DNA from: CAZYLZ01 sp964648335
GTDB taxonomy: Bacteria; Patescibacteriota; Minisyncoccia; Phycocordibacterales; UBA2100
Reading direction: 5' to 3'
Assembly: GCA_964648335.1 (NCBI GenBank)
Contig: CAZYLZ010000001.1
Location: forward strand, 104,165 to 168,164
Length of the DNA: 64,000 bases
Position numbers and translations under genes: made by a program
In this document: in pieces, positions 37,313-45,764 of the stretch
Layout of the letters: each line of letters opens with the position of its first letter
Numbering within the stretch: the stretch's first letter is position 1
The notes under the pieces: generated by a model
The model's input: only the letters and a program-made list of their open reading frames with translations
Databases searched by the model: none
What the model was told of the DNA's origin: nothing

Positions 37313-38706
37313 GCCCGAATACTATGACGAGAGTGCCCTCCAGACTAGTTGCAGTAGCACTTCTTTCCACACTGGTGTTTCTGTCGCCACATGGTGCGGG
37401 AGCACAGACCGAGACAGCTCTTTCGGTTTCGGTGACACCGCCACTATTCCAGTTGACGATCGGTCCTGGAGAGTTCTGGGCGAGTTCGATAAAGATAGTC
37501 AATAGCAATCCGTACGATGTCACCTACTACACGACACTGGCGGACTTCGAAGCCCGCGGCGAAGGGGGGCAATCGAAATTCATCCCGCTTCTCAATGAAG
37601 TAAACGATCCTACGAGACAGACATTTTCGCTCGCGAGCTGGCTTACCCTTTCGCCCGAGCCCGTCTTCGTGAAGGCTGGGCAGAGTGGCACGGTCCCGTT
37701 CTCGATTCGTATCCCTGAAAACGCTGAGCCGGGCGGACACTACGCAGCGATACTTGTCGGTACAGAGCCCCCGCCGGATACTGAGAAGGGCGCACAAGTG
37801 AAGGTCTCGAGCTTTGTCTCGTCACTCCTTTTCGTAAAGGTAAAAGGTGAGATTAACGAGAGTGGTCGGATCCGCGAGTTCAGAACGGAGCAACAGCTCT
37901 ATGATTCTCCGAAAGCCGATTTTATGCTGCGCTTCGAGAATACGGGCAACACCCACCTCAAACCGCAGGGAAATATCGTGATCTACAACATGTGGGGCAA
38001 GCCGCGCGGCATGGTCGAGATTAACCAGAACAACAATTTCGGAAACGTTCTGCCCAAAAGCATCCGCAAGTTCGAGTTCTCATGGGACGGCGAGGCTAAT
38101 CCTTTTGAAATCGGCCGCTATAGCGCTGTTGTGACGCTCGCTTTTGGCGAAGATAATAAGCAAAACATATCCGCCACGAACTACTTCTGGGTCATTCCGG
38201 TCGTACCGGTGTCTATTGCGCTTGGTCTCGTAGTCATCTTCGTCATACTGATTCTCTTGTTCGTACGACGCTATATCCGCCGTGCGCTTGCTATCGAGCA
38301 GGCCATGAGCCTGCAACGAGGGCCGGTACGCGAGTCACGTCCGTCTCCACGCGTCATAGAAACGCTCATGGAACCGATCAGAGAGGGAATCATAGACCTT
38401 CGTAAGGTCGGTATTCGCGAGGAGCAGCGGCATCCGCGACCGGTTTCGGTGGCGCTACTTAAAAGTGCAAAGACCGACGTGCGAGTGCCTCGCTACGTCG
38501 AAGAAGCCCCCGAAGAGACCGAGACGATGACCCTCTTGGAATTCATAGTCGAATACAAGGCCTTCGTAGGATTCGTAGTCCTCTTGATGGTCGCATCACT
38601 CGTCGTCTGGGGCTATTTCCATCGCGTGCTTACGCCGAACCGCACCTACCAGATAACCGGAGTAGTCACTCACGATGAGGATCCAGATGTGGATTCACGC
38701 AAATGA
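37309..38706 (+). CDS. DUF916-like membrane protein, two transmembrane segments
   Basis: 465 residues, translationally coupled to the preceding paralogue. Signal peptide about 1-32 (GAGAQTE). DUF916-like ectodomain: SVSVTPPLFQLTIGPGEFW, FSLASWLTLSPEPVFVKAGQ, PFSIRIPENAEPGGHYAAIL, then FENTGNTHLKPQGNIVIYN. Transmembrane segments at about 302-322 and 415-437, with a cytoplasmic loop between and a short tail. The GGHYAAIL/GSHYGGVF segment aligns with the 40180 gene. Confidence 0.8.
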   Translation: MSPNTMTRVPSRLVAVALLSTLVFLSPHGAGAQTETALSVSVTPPLFQLTIGPGEFWASSIKIVNSNPYDVTYYTTLADFEARGEGGQSKFIPLLNEVNDPTRQTFSLASWLTLSPEPVFVKAGQSGTVPFSIRIPENAEPGGHYAAILVGTEPPPDTEKGAQVKVSSFVSSLLFVKVKGEINESGRIREFRTEQQLYDSPKADFMLRFENTGNTHLKPQGNIVIYNMWGKPRGMVEINQNNNFGNVLPKSIRKFEFSWDGEANPFEIGRYSAVVTLAFGEDNKQNISATNYFWVIPVVPVSIALGLVVIFVILILLFVRRYIRRALAIEQAMSLQRGPVRESRPSPRVIETLMEPIREGIIDLRKVGIREEQRHPRPVSVALLKSAKTDVRVPRYVEEAPEETETMTLLEFIVEYKAFVGFVVLLMVASLVVWGYFHRVLTPNRTYQITGVVTHDEDPDVDSRK

Positions 38707-38934
38707 TGAATAGGGAGTGAAGTAGTGCGTATGTGTATAAAACCAAGGGAATCAAAGATAAAATACGCCGTTATCCACACCGGTCAGAGTGATTTTCACC
38801 ATACTCTACTATACTTGTCTTGTAAGGAGTGATGTGCGTCCCTCCTCATTAGTGGCACTAGCGATTGATAGATACCAACATATTCCAACGTAGTCATTTA
38901 GAAGAAAGTTAATCAACGTTATTCACGACCACTT
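38707..38934 (+). promoter_or_regulatory. Promoter and long leader for the gene at 38935
   Basis: This 228-base gap holds a DnaA-box-like TTATCCACA (38771-38779) and a -10 TATACT (38810-38815). The leader from about 38822 is over 110 bases, unusually long for this window, and contains a GGAG/CTCC hairpin near 38825-38844. No gene is seen in it. Confidence 0.45.
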
Positions 38935-40077
38935 ATGAATCTTGCAATGAGCCGCACCTCTTTCCTCGCCGGAGTCCCAGCGAAGATCTCGGCACTTCTC
39001 GTCCTGACTACGCTCATGTGGGCAACGGGATTCCCTTCGCTCATTCCATTCGCACGAGCAGCCGCGATAACGTCTTTCAGTGACACCATCACGAACTCCG
39101 ATTTGGGAGTTGCCACCGACCACTACTTCAGATTCACGACGACGGCGTCACTCGATGCCGACGACACCATAGAAATCGATTTCGATCCAACCGGAGCGCT
39201 GTTCACGATAGCAGGACTCGTGGCTGCTGATTTTACGAACGAATCGGGTATCGATATCGTCGCAGCATGTGGCGGAGGTGGTAATGAAGCTACTGTCTCG
39301 GCAACCGGCGACAAGATCACTCTTACCGTCTGTACGGGTGACGCTGTTACAGCCGGCGCCATAACGTTCAAGATCAATAACACGCGCATCACGAGCCCGG
39401 GAGTAGCATCGTCTTACGTCATCCGACTCGTCACGACGAACGACGGATCTGCTATTCGTGACCGAGGCGACACGCGCATCGCCATCCTCGACAACGTCGT
39501 CGTTACCGCATCGGTGGACACCATCTTCACCTTCACGGTATCGAGCGTCGCAGAAAACCTGGCCGTCAACGGCGATGCAACCAATACCGCGACCACGACC
39601 ACCGCTACATCGATCCCATTCGGTACACTCTTGCCGGGAGTTCCTAAGGTAGCCGCACAAACTCTCTCGGTGGCGACAAACGCACGCAACGGCTTTACTG
39701 TGACCGTCGTCGAAGATCAAAACCTTACATCGCAAACCGGTGCAGACATCGACCTCTTCATCGACGGTGCTACCACATCCGTGCCAGTGGCATGGCAGTC
39801 ACCGGCCAGTACGCTCGATTCGGAAAATACATACGGTCACATCGGCGTCACTACCGAAGATGCGACACTGAGCGATGGAGACTCCTTCGGAGTCGCGCTC
39901 TATGCCGGTAATATCGATGCGCCACGCGAGGTCTTCTATCATACGGGTCCTGCCGATGGGACGACAGCCAACAAAGGACGGACACGAGTTGCTTACAAAG
40001 TCGAGATCGGATCCTTGCAGGAAGCAGGTAACGACTACACCAACACCCTAACCTACGTTGCGACACCGATATTCTAG
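38935..40077 (+). CDS. Secreted surface protein, monocistronic
   Basis: 380 residues. Signal peptide about 1-41 (long n-region, ending FARAAAI). The N-terminal beta domain (TITNSDLGVATDHYFRFTTTASLDADDTIEIDFD) resembles cell-surface or S-layer-type beta-sandwich modules. The last ~160 residues (TSIPFGTLLPGVPKVAAQ, NARNGFTV, DQNLTSQTGADI, final YVATPIF) match the end of the 34596 protein. It has its own promoter, a long leader and a strong terminator, which fits a highly expressed structural surface protein; that last step is inference. Confidence 0.75.
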   Translation: MNLAMSRTSFLAGVPAKISALLVLTTLMWATGFPSLIPFARAAAITSFSDTITNSDLGVATDHYFRFTTTASLDADDTIEIDFDPTGALFTIAGLVAADFTNESGIDIVAACGGGGNEATVSATGDKITLTVCTGDAVTAGAITFKINNTRITSPGVASSYVIRLVTTNDGSAIRDRGDTRIAILDNVVVTASVDTIFTFTVSSVAENLAVNGDATNTATTTTATSIPFGTLLPGVPKVAAQTLSVATNARNGFTVTVVEDQNLTSQTGADIDLFIDGATTSVPVAWQSPASTLDSENTYGHIGVTTEDATLSDGDSFGVALYAGNIDAPREVFYHTGPADGTTANKGRTRVAYKVEIGSLQEAGNDYTNTLTYVATPIF

Positions 40078-40090
40078 TGGCCTAGTCAAG

Positions 40091-40121
40091 CAAAAGCCGT
40101 CCACTGGACGGCTTTTGTCTT
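40091..40121 (+). terminator. Rho-independent terminator
   Basis: A perfect 12-bp stem (40091-40102 with 40106-40117), 3-base loop ACT, then a short T-rich tail (TCTT). It follows the stop at 40077 by 13 bases. Confidence 0.9.
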
Positions 40122-40179
40122 AATGCCGAGAGCCCCTAGGTATGCTAGTATGAAGAGACATTTTATAGACAAAAGCACT

Positions 40180-41256
40180 ATGCAACATCGCTTCACTTCA
40201 GCCGTTTTTGGCGCACTGTTCTTGGCGAGCGGACTGTTCCTGATCCCATTGATTGCAAGTGCACAGGCTACTGAGGGCGTCCAGATCAAGCCGGCAATAG
40301 TCGAGGATAAGGCGAAGCCCGGAGATACCTTTCAATTTACTCTCACGGTCACAAATATCGCACCCGTCGCTAAGACGTTCTACCTGAGCGCCCAAGACAT
40401 CAAGAGTGTCGATGAGCAGGGGATACCGGTATTCTCGAGCGACGACCAGGTGACGCAATATTCGCTGAGTACCTGGATAGCACTGCCGCAATCTTCGATA
40501 CAGCTCGCTGCTGGGGAAGCGAAGACTATTCCGTTTACGGTCCATGTGCCGGCGGGTGCCGGGCCCGGATCTCACTACGGCGGCGTGTTTCTTGATGCAC
40601 GCCCTCCAAAAGAACAAGCAACCGGCGCTGCTGTGGGTATGAAAGTCGGATCGATCGTAAGTATCAGGATTGCCGGTGACATCGCGGAGGAAGCGCGACT
40701 GCGGGAATTCTCTACCGACAAACTTATTTATGGAGAGCCTACTGTTGCGTTCCATTCTAAGGTAGAAAACCTCGGAAACGTATTGGTTCGACCCCTCGGA
40801 CTCATCGAAGTGACGAATATGTTCGGCAAAAAGATCGCAACGATGCGCGTTAACGACAGTGGCGCTTCGGTCTTTCCGACGCAGGAGCGGGTCTACACCA
40901 ATGACTGGGCATACGAGGACTTCGCCTTCGGCCGTTATCAGGCGGTCGTGAGTCTGGTATACGGTGACGAGGCGCGCAAGACCATATCGGGAACGACGTC
41001 ATTCTGGGTGCTGCCATTCAAGCCAATTATGATAATCCTCGGTTCGGTCTTGGGTGTCGCACTCGTGTTGTTCTTCCTCATTCGTTCGTACATCATGCGT
41101 AAGCTTCGGCAGATGGGCGTGTCTCCTAAGAATCAGGCCGTAGGCTCGTACAATAAGGGGTATCAGCGGTCGGCGTCGCGGCTCCTCTTTACTATCGTCG
41201 GGATCGTATTCTTTACGGCACTCTTCATCTTCGTGCTCTTCCTCATGTTCGCTTAG
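40180..41256 (+). CDS. DUF916-like membrane protein
   Basis: 358 residues from the ATG at 40180, which gives a proper signal peptide (MQHRFTSAVFG...ASAQATEG). An in-frame ATG at 40150 would add ten mostly charged residues. The ectodomain has the family pattern: VQIKPAIVEDKAKPGDTF, YSLSTWIALPQSSIQLAAGE, PAGAGPGSHYGGVFLDARPP, then a second beta domain with VENLGNVLVRPLGLIEVTN. Two hydrophobic segments near 270-292 and 330-355 flank a basic loop. Fourth such protein in the window. A TATGCT at 40141-40146 may be its -10. Confidence 0.8.
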   Translation: MQHRFTSAVFGALFLASGLFLIPLIASAQATEGVQIKPAIVEDKAKPGDTFQFTLTVTNIAPVAKTFYLSAQDIKSVDEQGIPVFSSDDQVTQYSLSTWIALPQSSIQLAAGEAKTIPFTVHVPAGAGPGSHYGGVFLDARPPKEQATGAAVGMKVGSIVSIRIAGDIAEEARLREFSTDKLIYGEPTVAFHSKVENLGNVLVRPLGLIEVTNMFGKKIATMRVNDSGASVFPTQERVYTNDWAYEDFAFGRYQAVVSLVYGDEARKTISGTTSFWVLPFKPIMIILGSVLGVALVLFFLIRSYIMRKLRQMGVSPKNQAVGSYNKGYQRSASRLLFTIVGIVFFTALFIFVLFLMFA

Positions 41257-41274
41257 AGGTACATTGGCAACGGT

Positions 41275-41697
41275 ATGAACAGCGGTACTATCAGGTCGAC
41301 AGTGAGCAAAGGCGCCCTGATAGTGGCCGTGACTTTGCTTGCGTACGCTCTTTATTCGACACCGCTCGACAGGTTAAGTTCGCTCGCCTTGGAGACTGTT
41401 GCAAGCGCGACAGTCTCGATGAGTGCTGGCGTCCCTCCTAATCCGTACAACACTGCGGCCGAGCAGCTGAGCGCGAAAGAGGCAGAGCTTGTCGCTCGCG
41501 AGAACCGACTCACGATGCGCGGGTCGATGCCATCGAACCCGGCTGGCCACGATACATTTGCGGTCTACAGCCTTCTGGTCAGTATCGCCCTTTTTATACT
41601 CGTCGCGATCAACTTCTTTTTTGACTGGAAGAGGGGGAGACAAGGGGTCCCAGCGTCTGCACCGTATCTTTCGCTCGATTTGCGCCGACGACAGTAA
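41275..41697 (+). CDS. Small membrane protein with coiled-coil segment, unknown
   Basis: 140 residues, 18 bases after the previous stop and probably in the same operon. A signal-anchor at about 12-30 and a second transmembrane segment at about 95-115 flank an extracellular stretch with a short heptad-like helix (AAEQLSAKEAELVARENRLTM is its core, residues ~61-81). It ends in a basic tail. No family recognised. Confidence 0.7.
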   Translation: MNSGTIRSTVSKGALIVAVTLLAYALYSTPLDRLSSLALETVASATVSMSAGVPPNPYNTAAEQLSAKEAELVARENRLTMRGSMPSNPAGHDTFAVYSLLVSIALFILVAINFFFDWKRGRQGVPASAPYLSLDLRRRQ

Positions 41698-41718
41698 TGC
41701 CAGAGCCAGCACGTACTA

Positions 41719-41724
41719 TATAAT
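41719..41724 (+). promoter_or_regulatory. -10 element for the dockerin gene at 41742
   Basis: A perfect TATAAT lies 17 bases before the ATG at 41742, giving a leader of about 11 bases. No consensus -35. Confidence 0.55.
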
Positions 41725-41741
41725 TATGATCGACGACGCGT

Positions 41742-43466
41742 ATGCGTCCGGTAATCATGCATAAGTTCGCAGTACTCTTCTCGTTTCTTTTTTTTCTCAT
41801 GCCTGCTGTCGTGCAAGGCGGTACCCTTACATTCGTTACCGATCTCATATCGACCTCGATGCCGTCGGCAACGACCACAACGCACACCATTCGCTTCACT
41901 GCGACGCATGCGATACCGGCTTCTGGCACTATCGTCATCACTCCCCAGGCGGGCGGGTTCACTATTCCGGCGGATTTCGATGTAAACGATGTCGATTTCC
42001 TCGTAAACTCGACGGGCTCGTACGTGGACCGTACTATCGATACGGTCGCCGATGTCACCACCGACGGAGTCACTATCGTCTCGGGTACCTCCGGTTCTAT
42101 CAATATAAAGCTCTCGTCTGGAGCCGGCATACAACAAGGTGACAGAATCATGATCCTTCTGGGTACCAACGCGGTCTCACAAGCACAGGGAATCCATTCG
42201 ATAACGAATCCGTCGACACCTGCATCCTACCGAATACGCATCGATACCCTCGATCAGAGCGATGCTCCGATGGACAGTGCGAGCGCCATGGTAGCGATTG
42301 TGCGCCAAGTCACGATCCTTATCCGTCCCGAGGCTGTCGCTCCGCTTCGCTTTGCAGGGCTTCCATCTGGATCTATCCCATCGCGCTCGAGTAGTATCGA
42401 GATATCTCTCCAGACAGATCAGCGCGCTACCTGCCGGTATTCGACCACGCCCAACACGATCTATTCCGCGATGACGGGAACGTTCAATGCCATGTCGGGT
42501 AACTTGTCTTTTTACAAAGTGATCACCGGACACCAAGACGGTACCTCGTACACATACTACGTCCGTTGCTTCAGTCTCCAAGGTGCAGAAAACACCGACG
42601 ACTACGAGATTACATTTAACTTGCGACCGACCGAGACTATTCCGACACCGGGCGTGGAAGGCAGCACCGCTCCCATAGGATCGTCGGGACATGGCGGCGT
42701 GGGGCCGTTTCCTGACGGAAGCGATCTTTTGTATCGCTCGACCGTCACGGTATCGGGCTGGGCGCCGCCTCTGAGCACCGTTTACGTACTTATGGATAGC
42801 AAGCAGATCAAAGAGACACAGGCGCAATCCGACGGAAGCTTTAGCGCTAAGGCCGACAGCCTCGAGCGCGGCACGTATACGTTTACTGCATATGCGATGG
42901 ACCCGCAGGGCAGGAAGACCGCGCCACATTCAGAAACGCTCGATGTCTCTGCAGCGACGAACAACTACATCTCAGATATCGTGCTCTCCCCGACGATCTC
43001 GCTCCTCGACGACACGATAAACCCTGGCGAGGACGCCCGTCTTGCGGGCGAGGCGGTACCGGGGAGTACCATCGAGATCATGCTCATCGCTAAGAGTAAA
43101 TCGAACGAGATACCAGTGACCAAGACCTATGTCGCGAGCACGACACGCCCCTCGTCCGGGTCGTGGACCTTCACCATACCTGCGCTGGACACGCAGCGGG
43201 GGACCTATTTCATAAAGGCTCGCGCCACGCATGTGAATGACAGCGAAAGCGAATACAGCAAACCGATATCGCTCGGAGTCGGAGAGCAGGCAAGCGGAGA
43301 TCTCTCGAACCGTTCTGACATCAATAAAGATGGCAAGGTCAATCTCGTCGACTTCTCGATACTGCTCTCGGCATGGGGAGAGACCGAGGGGGACGCCGAC
43401 ATCAACGAAGATGGGCGGATAAACCTGGCCGACGTGAGTATCCTTCTCTTTAACTGGACGGGTTAG
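41742..43466 (+). CDS. Dockerin-bearing secreted protein
   Basis: 574 residues; the Met at 41757 is an alternative start, and both leave a good signal peptide (cleavage near VVQGG). An N-terminal beta domain (TLTFVTDLISTSMPSA..., about 27-190) is like the one in the 38935 protein. Then come an Fn3-like part with two Cys, two Ig-like domains (about 325-405 and 410-505), and a C-terminal dockerin (about 518-574) with loops DINKDGKVNLVD and DINEDGRINLAD, each followed by F/VSILL and W. Its dockerin is close to that of 15747, 26 kb away, suggesting the same cohesin partners. Confidence 0.85.
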   Translation: MRPVIMHKFAVLFSFLFFLMPAVVQGGTLTFVTDLISTSMPSATTTTHTIRFTATHAIPASGTIVITPQAGGFTIPADFDVNDVDFLVNSTGSYVDRTIDTVADVTTDGVTIVSGTSGSINIKLSSGAGIQQGDRIMILLGTNAVSQAQGIHSITNPSTPASYRIRIDTLDQSDAPMDSASAMVAIVRQVTILIRPEAVAPLRFAGLPSGSIPSRSSSIEISLQTDQRATCRYSTTPNTIYSAMTGTFNAMSGNLSFYKVITGHQDGTSYTYYVRCFSLQGAENTDDYEITFNLRPTETIPTPGVEGSTAPIGSSGHGGVGPFPDGSDLLYRSTVTVSGWAPPLSTVYVLMDSKQIKETQAQSDGSFSAKADSLERGTYTFTAYAMDPQGRKTAPHSETLDVSAATNNYISDIVLSPTISLLDDTINPGEDARLAGEAVPGSTIEIMLIAKSKSNEIPVTKTYVASTTRPSSGSWTFTIPALDTQRGTYFIKARATHVNDSESEYSKPISLGVGEQASGDLSNRSDINKDGKVNLVDFSILLSAWGETEGDADINEDGRINLADVSILLFNWTG

Positions 43467-43469
43467 CCG

Positions 43470-43478
43470 TGTCATACT
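43470..43478 (+). promoter_or_regulatory. Extended -10 promoter for the thioredoxin-like gene
   Basis: TGT-CATACT ends 7 bases before the ATG at 43485. The predicted transcription start falls on the start codon, so the mRNA would be leaderless. Confidence 0.5.
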
Positions 43479-43484
43479 ACCCAT

Positions 43485-44012
43485 ATGCCCAACCAGAAGA
43501 TGTTGTATATCGGTGTCGCCGCCATGGCAGGTATCTTGGTAGTAGCGACGTGTGTCGTGCTTTTCGTAAACCGAAACAAGAAACCGGTCGAGACCATCAA
43601 GAAGGAATATGCCCTGGTATTTCAGGATTACGCAGGCAACGACGTGCGCTTCGCCGACTTCAAGAAGAAACCCTTGGTGGTGTTCATGTGGGCCTCGTGG
43701 TGTCCGTACTGCTCGGACGAGATAGCGAACCTGGCCAAGCTCAAGAGTATCTTTGGCGAGGACGTGAATACGGTCGCGGTCAATCGAGGAGAGCCTGGAC
43801 CGGTAGCACAAGAATTCTCCAGAAAGATCGCAGGAACGGACGGTATAGTATTCTTGCTCGATCCGGAGGATGCTTTGTATAAGAGTATCGGCGGATACGC
43901 GATGCCCGAGACCATCTTCATCGATCCGGGAGGAGAAGTAGTCTACCATCAGCGGGGCCCGCTTCCTTTGAAAGAAGCCAGTCAGAAGCTCAATGAGCTC
44001 CTCGGTCGCTAA
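43485..44012 (+). CDS. Membrane-anchored TlpA/ResA-like thioredoxin
   Basis: 175 residues. N-terminal transmembrane segment about 8-28, then a thioredoxin fold with the redox motif WCPYC (Cys73 and Cys76) and a cis-Pro region AMPETIFID. It fits extracytoplasmic thiol-disulfide oxidoreductases of the TlpA/ResA group in length and layout. It may reduce or form disulfides in the many Cys-bearing surface proteins encoded upstream; that link is inferred from position. Confidence 0.85.
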   Translation: MPNQKMLYIGVAAMAGILVVATCVVLFVNRNKKPVETIKKEYALVFQDYAGNDVRFADFKKKPLVVFMWASWCPYCSDEIANLAKLKSIFGEDVNTVAVNRGEPGPVAQEFSRKIAGTDGIVFLLDPEDALYKSIGGYAMPETIFIDPGGEVVYHQRGPLPLKEASQKLNELLGR

Positions 44013-44016
44013 AACA

Positions 44017-44044
44017 TTGTAAGCGGCGGCCAATTGAGTATAGT
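44017..44044 (+). promoter_or_regulatory. Promoter for the HtpX-like gene
   Basis: TTGTAA (44017-44022), 16-base spacer, TATAGT (44039-44044). The ATG at 44066 is about 15 bases after the predicted transcription start. Confidence 0.5.
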
Positions 44045-44065
44045 TACATTCTAACCCACCTATTT

Positions 44066-44953
44066 ATGGCAACCCTTTATACTCTCCAATCGACGAATGT
44101 CCGCAAGACGTGGGCTCTGATGAGCGCATTCCTGGCTATCGTGATCGCTGTCGGCTACGCGGTCAGTAGTTACTATGGCAATCCGGGTATCCTGTACATC
44201 GCGATTGCCCTTTCGCTTGGGACCAATATCTTTGCATACTGGAACTCGGACAAGGTAGCTATAGCGTCGGCAGGGGCCAAGGCAACAACACGTGACGAGT
44301 ATCCCGAACTCTATCGCATCGTCGAGAATCTCTCGATTACCGCAGGGCTGCCGATGCCGCGTGTCTATGTGATAGAGGATCCTGCGCCGAACGCGTTTGC
44401 TACGGGACGCGACAAAGAACACGCAGCCCTGGCTGTTACCACAGGACTCTTGGGAATGCTCACCAAGCCCGAGCTCGAAGGTGTTATAGCGCACGAGCTC
44501 GCGCACGTTGGGAACCGGGACATTCTGGTGATGACGGTAGCAGTGGTGCTCGTCGGGTTCATTGCTGCTTTGTCAGATGTCTTTATGCGCATGTCGTTTT
44601 TTGGGGGTCGCGATAGCGACAACAAGAATCCGCTTGCATTGGTGGGGGTCATTGTCGCTGTTATCGTAGCTCCAATCGCAGCGCAACTTATGCAGCTCGC
44701 TATCTCGCGACGACGCGAATTCTTGGCTGATACTTCGGGTGCGCTTTTGACACGCTATCCGGACGGACTTGCCATGGCGCTCGCCAAGATCGGCTCGTAC
44801 GGGGCACCTATGCAGCGAGCCAGTTCCGCGACGGCGCATCTCTTCATATCAAATCCTTTCGGGGCACATCCGGCCGGCCGATTTGTCGCGCGGCTCTTTT
44901 CCACGCACCCTCCGATTGAAGATCGCATAGCAGCGCTTCATGCGATGCGTTAG
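44066..44953 (+). CDS. htpX: HtpX-like M48 membrane metalloprotease
   Basis: 295 residues. Two N-terminal transmembrane segments (about 17-35 and 40-58), then the M48 domain with zinc motif HELAH (His143, Glu144, His147). Two more hydrophobic segments (about 155-175 and 190-212) and the third-ligand region REFLAD follow. Length and layout match HtpX, which degrades damaged membrane proteins. The next gene starts 3 bases after its stop, so they form an operon. Confidence 0.92.
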   Translation: MATLYTLQSTNVRKTWALMSAFLAIVIAVGYAVSSYYGNPGILYIAIALSLGTNIFAYWNSDKVAIASAGAKATTRDEYPELYRIVENLSITAGLPMPRVYVIEDPAPNAFATGRDKEHAALAVTTGLLGMLTKPELEGVIAHELAHVGNRDILVMTVAVVLVGFIAALSDVFMRMSFFGGRDSDNKNPLALVGVIVAVIVAPIAAQLMQLAISRRREFLADTSGALLTRYPDGLAMALAKIGSYGAPMQRASSATAHLFISNPFGAHPAGRFVARLFSTHPPIEDRIAALHAMR

Positions 44954-44956
44954 ACC

Positions 44957-45712
44957 ATGCCTGCCTACGAGATTGTGGCACTTACCCTCGCAGCGCTTTT
45001 GGCGCTATTTCTGGTGCTGCGACGCCCGTCAAACATGCGCGCATGGTCGCGCGACCAGGTATTGTTGCCAAGCGCCGACTTTGCCGAGGGAGAAACCGTA
45101 CGTATCAAGAATGTCCGTAACATCGCGTATCGCACCGGAGAGGACTACGACCTGCGATATTACGATACAGCGTTCGTACTCGACGACATCGAGTCGGTGA
45201 GTTTTATGGTTGCACCCTTCGGTCCGCCCGGCGCTGCGCACACGTTCTTGCTCTTCAACTTCAAGCACGATCGCGCAATCGCCCTTTCGATCGAGATACG
45301 CAAGAAGGCTCGGCAGCACTTTAGGCCAATTTTTGCGCTTTTGCCGCGGTATTACGAGATCATGTACGTCTGGGCAGACGAGCGCGACGTCGTGAATCTG
45401 CGCACGCACATATGGAAGTACAAGACCTACAAGATAAAGCTCCTTGTCTCGCACGAGTCACTCAAAAAGCTCTTTGTCGGAGCACTGAGGCGCACCAACA
45501 CGATGGCGAGCCAGCCCGAGTTTTACAATCTGTTCACAAACAACTGTACCAACAACCTTGTTAACCACATGCGTGAGGCAGGAGTAACTTTGCCACGCTT
45601 TAGCTGGCGCTATGTCTTTCCGGCAGCTATCGAGCGTGTCTTGGCTCGCAAAGGCCTCGTGCTCAAGAGCGAGACTTCGACCACCCTCGAGGAACCTTTT
45701 GCGACTCGTTGA
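44957..45712 (+). CDS. DUF4105-family membrane protein
   Basis: 251 residues. N-terminal transmembrane segment about 5-22. The rest carries the DUF4105 pattern: HTFLLFNFKHDRAIALSIEIR, YEIMYVWADERDVVNLR, and the conserved YNLFTNNCTNNL near residue 200. The conserved Asn-Asn-Cys-Thr core suggests a papain-like or NlpC-like catalytic Cys, but the activity is unproven. It is co-transcribed with the HtpX-like protease. Confidence 0.8.
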   Translation: MPAYEIVALTLAALLALFLVLRRPSNMRAWSRDQVLLPSADFAEGETVRIKNVRNIAYRTGEDYDLRYYDTAFVLDDIESVSFMVAPFGPPGAAHTFLLFNFKHDRAIALSIEIRKKARQHFRPIFALLPRYYEIMYVWADERDVVNLRTHIWKYKTYKIKLLVSHESLKKLFVGALRRTNTMASQPEFYNLFTNNCTNNLVNHMREAGVTLPRFSWRYVFPAAIERVLARKGLVLKSETSTTLEEPFATR

Positions 45713-45764
45713 CAATCAACTTAGACTATTGCATTGTTGGTCTCGGTTAGCAAAGGAGTGACGC

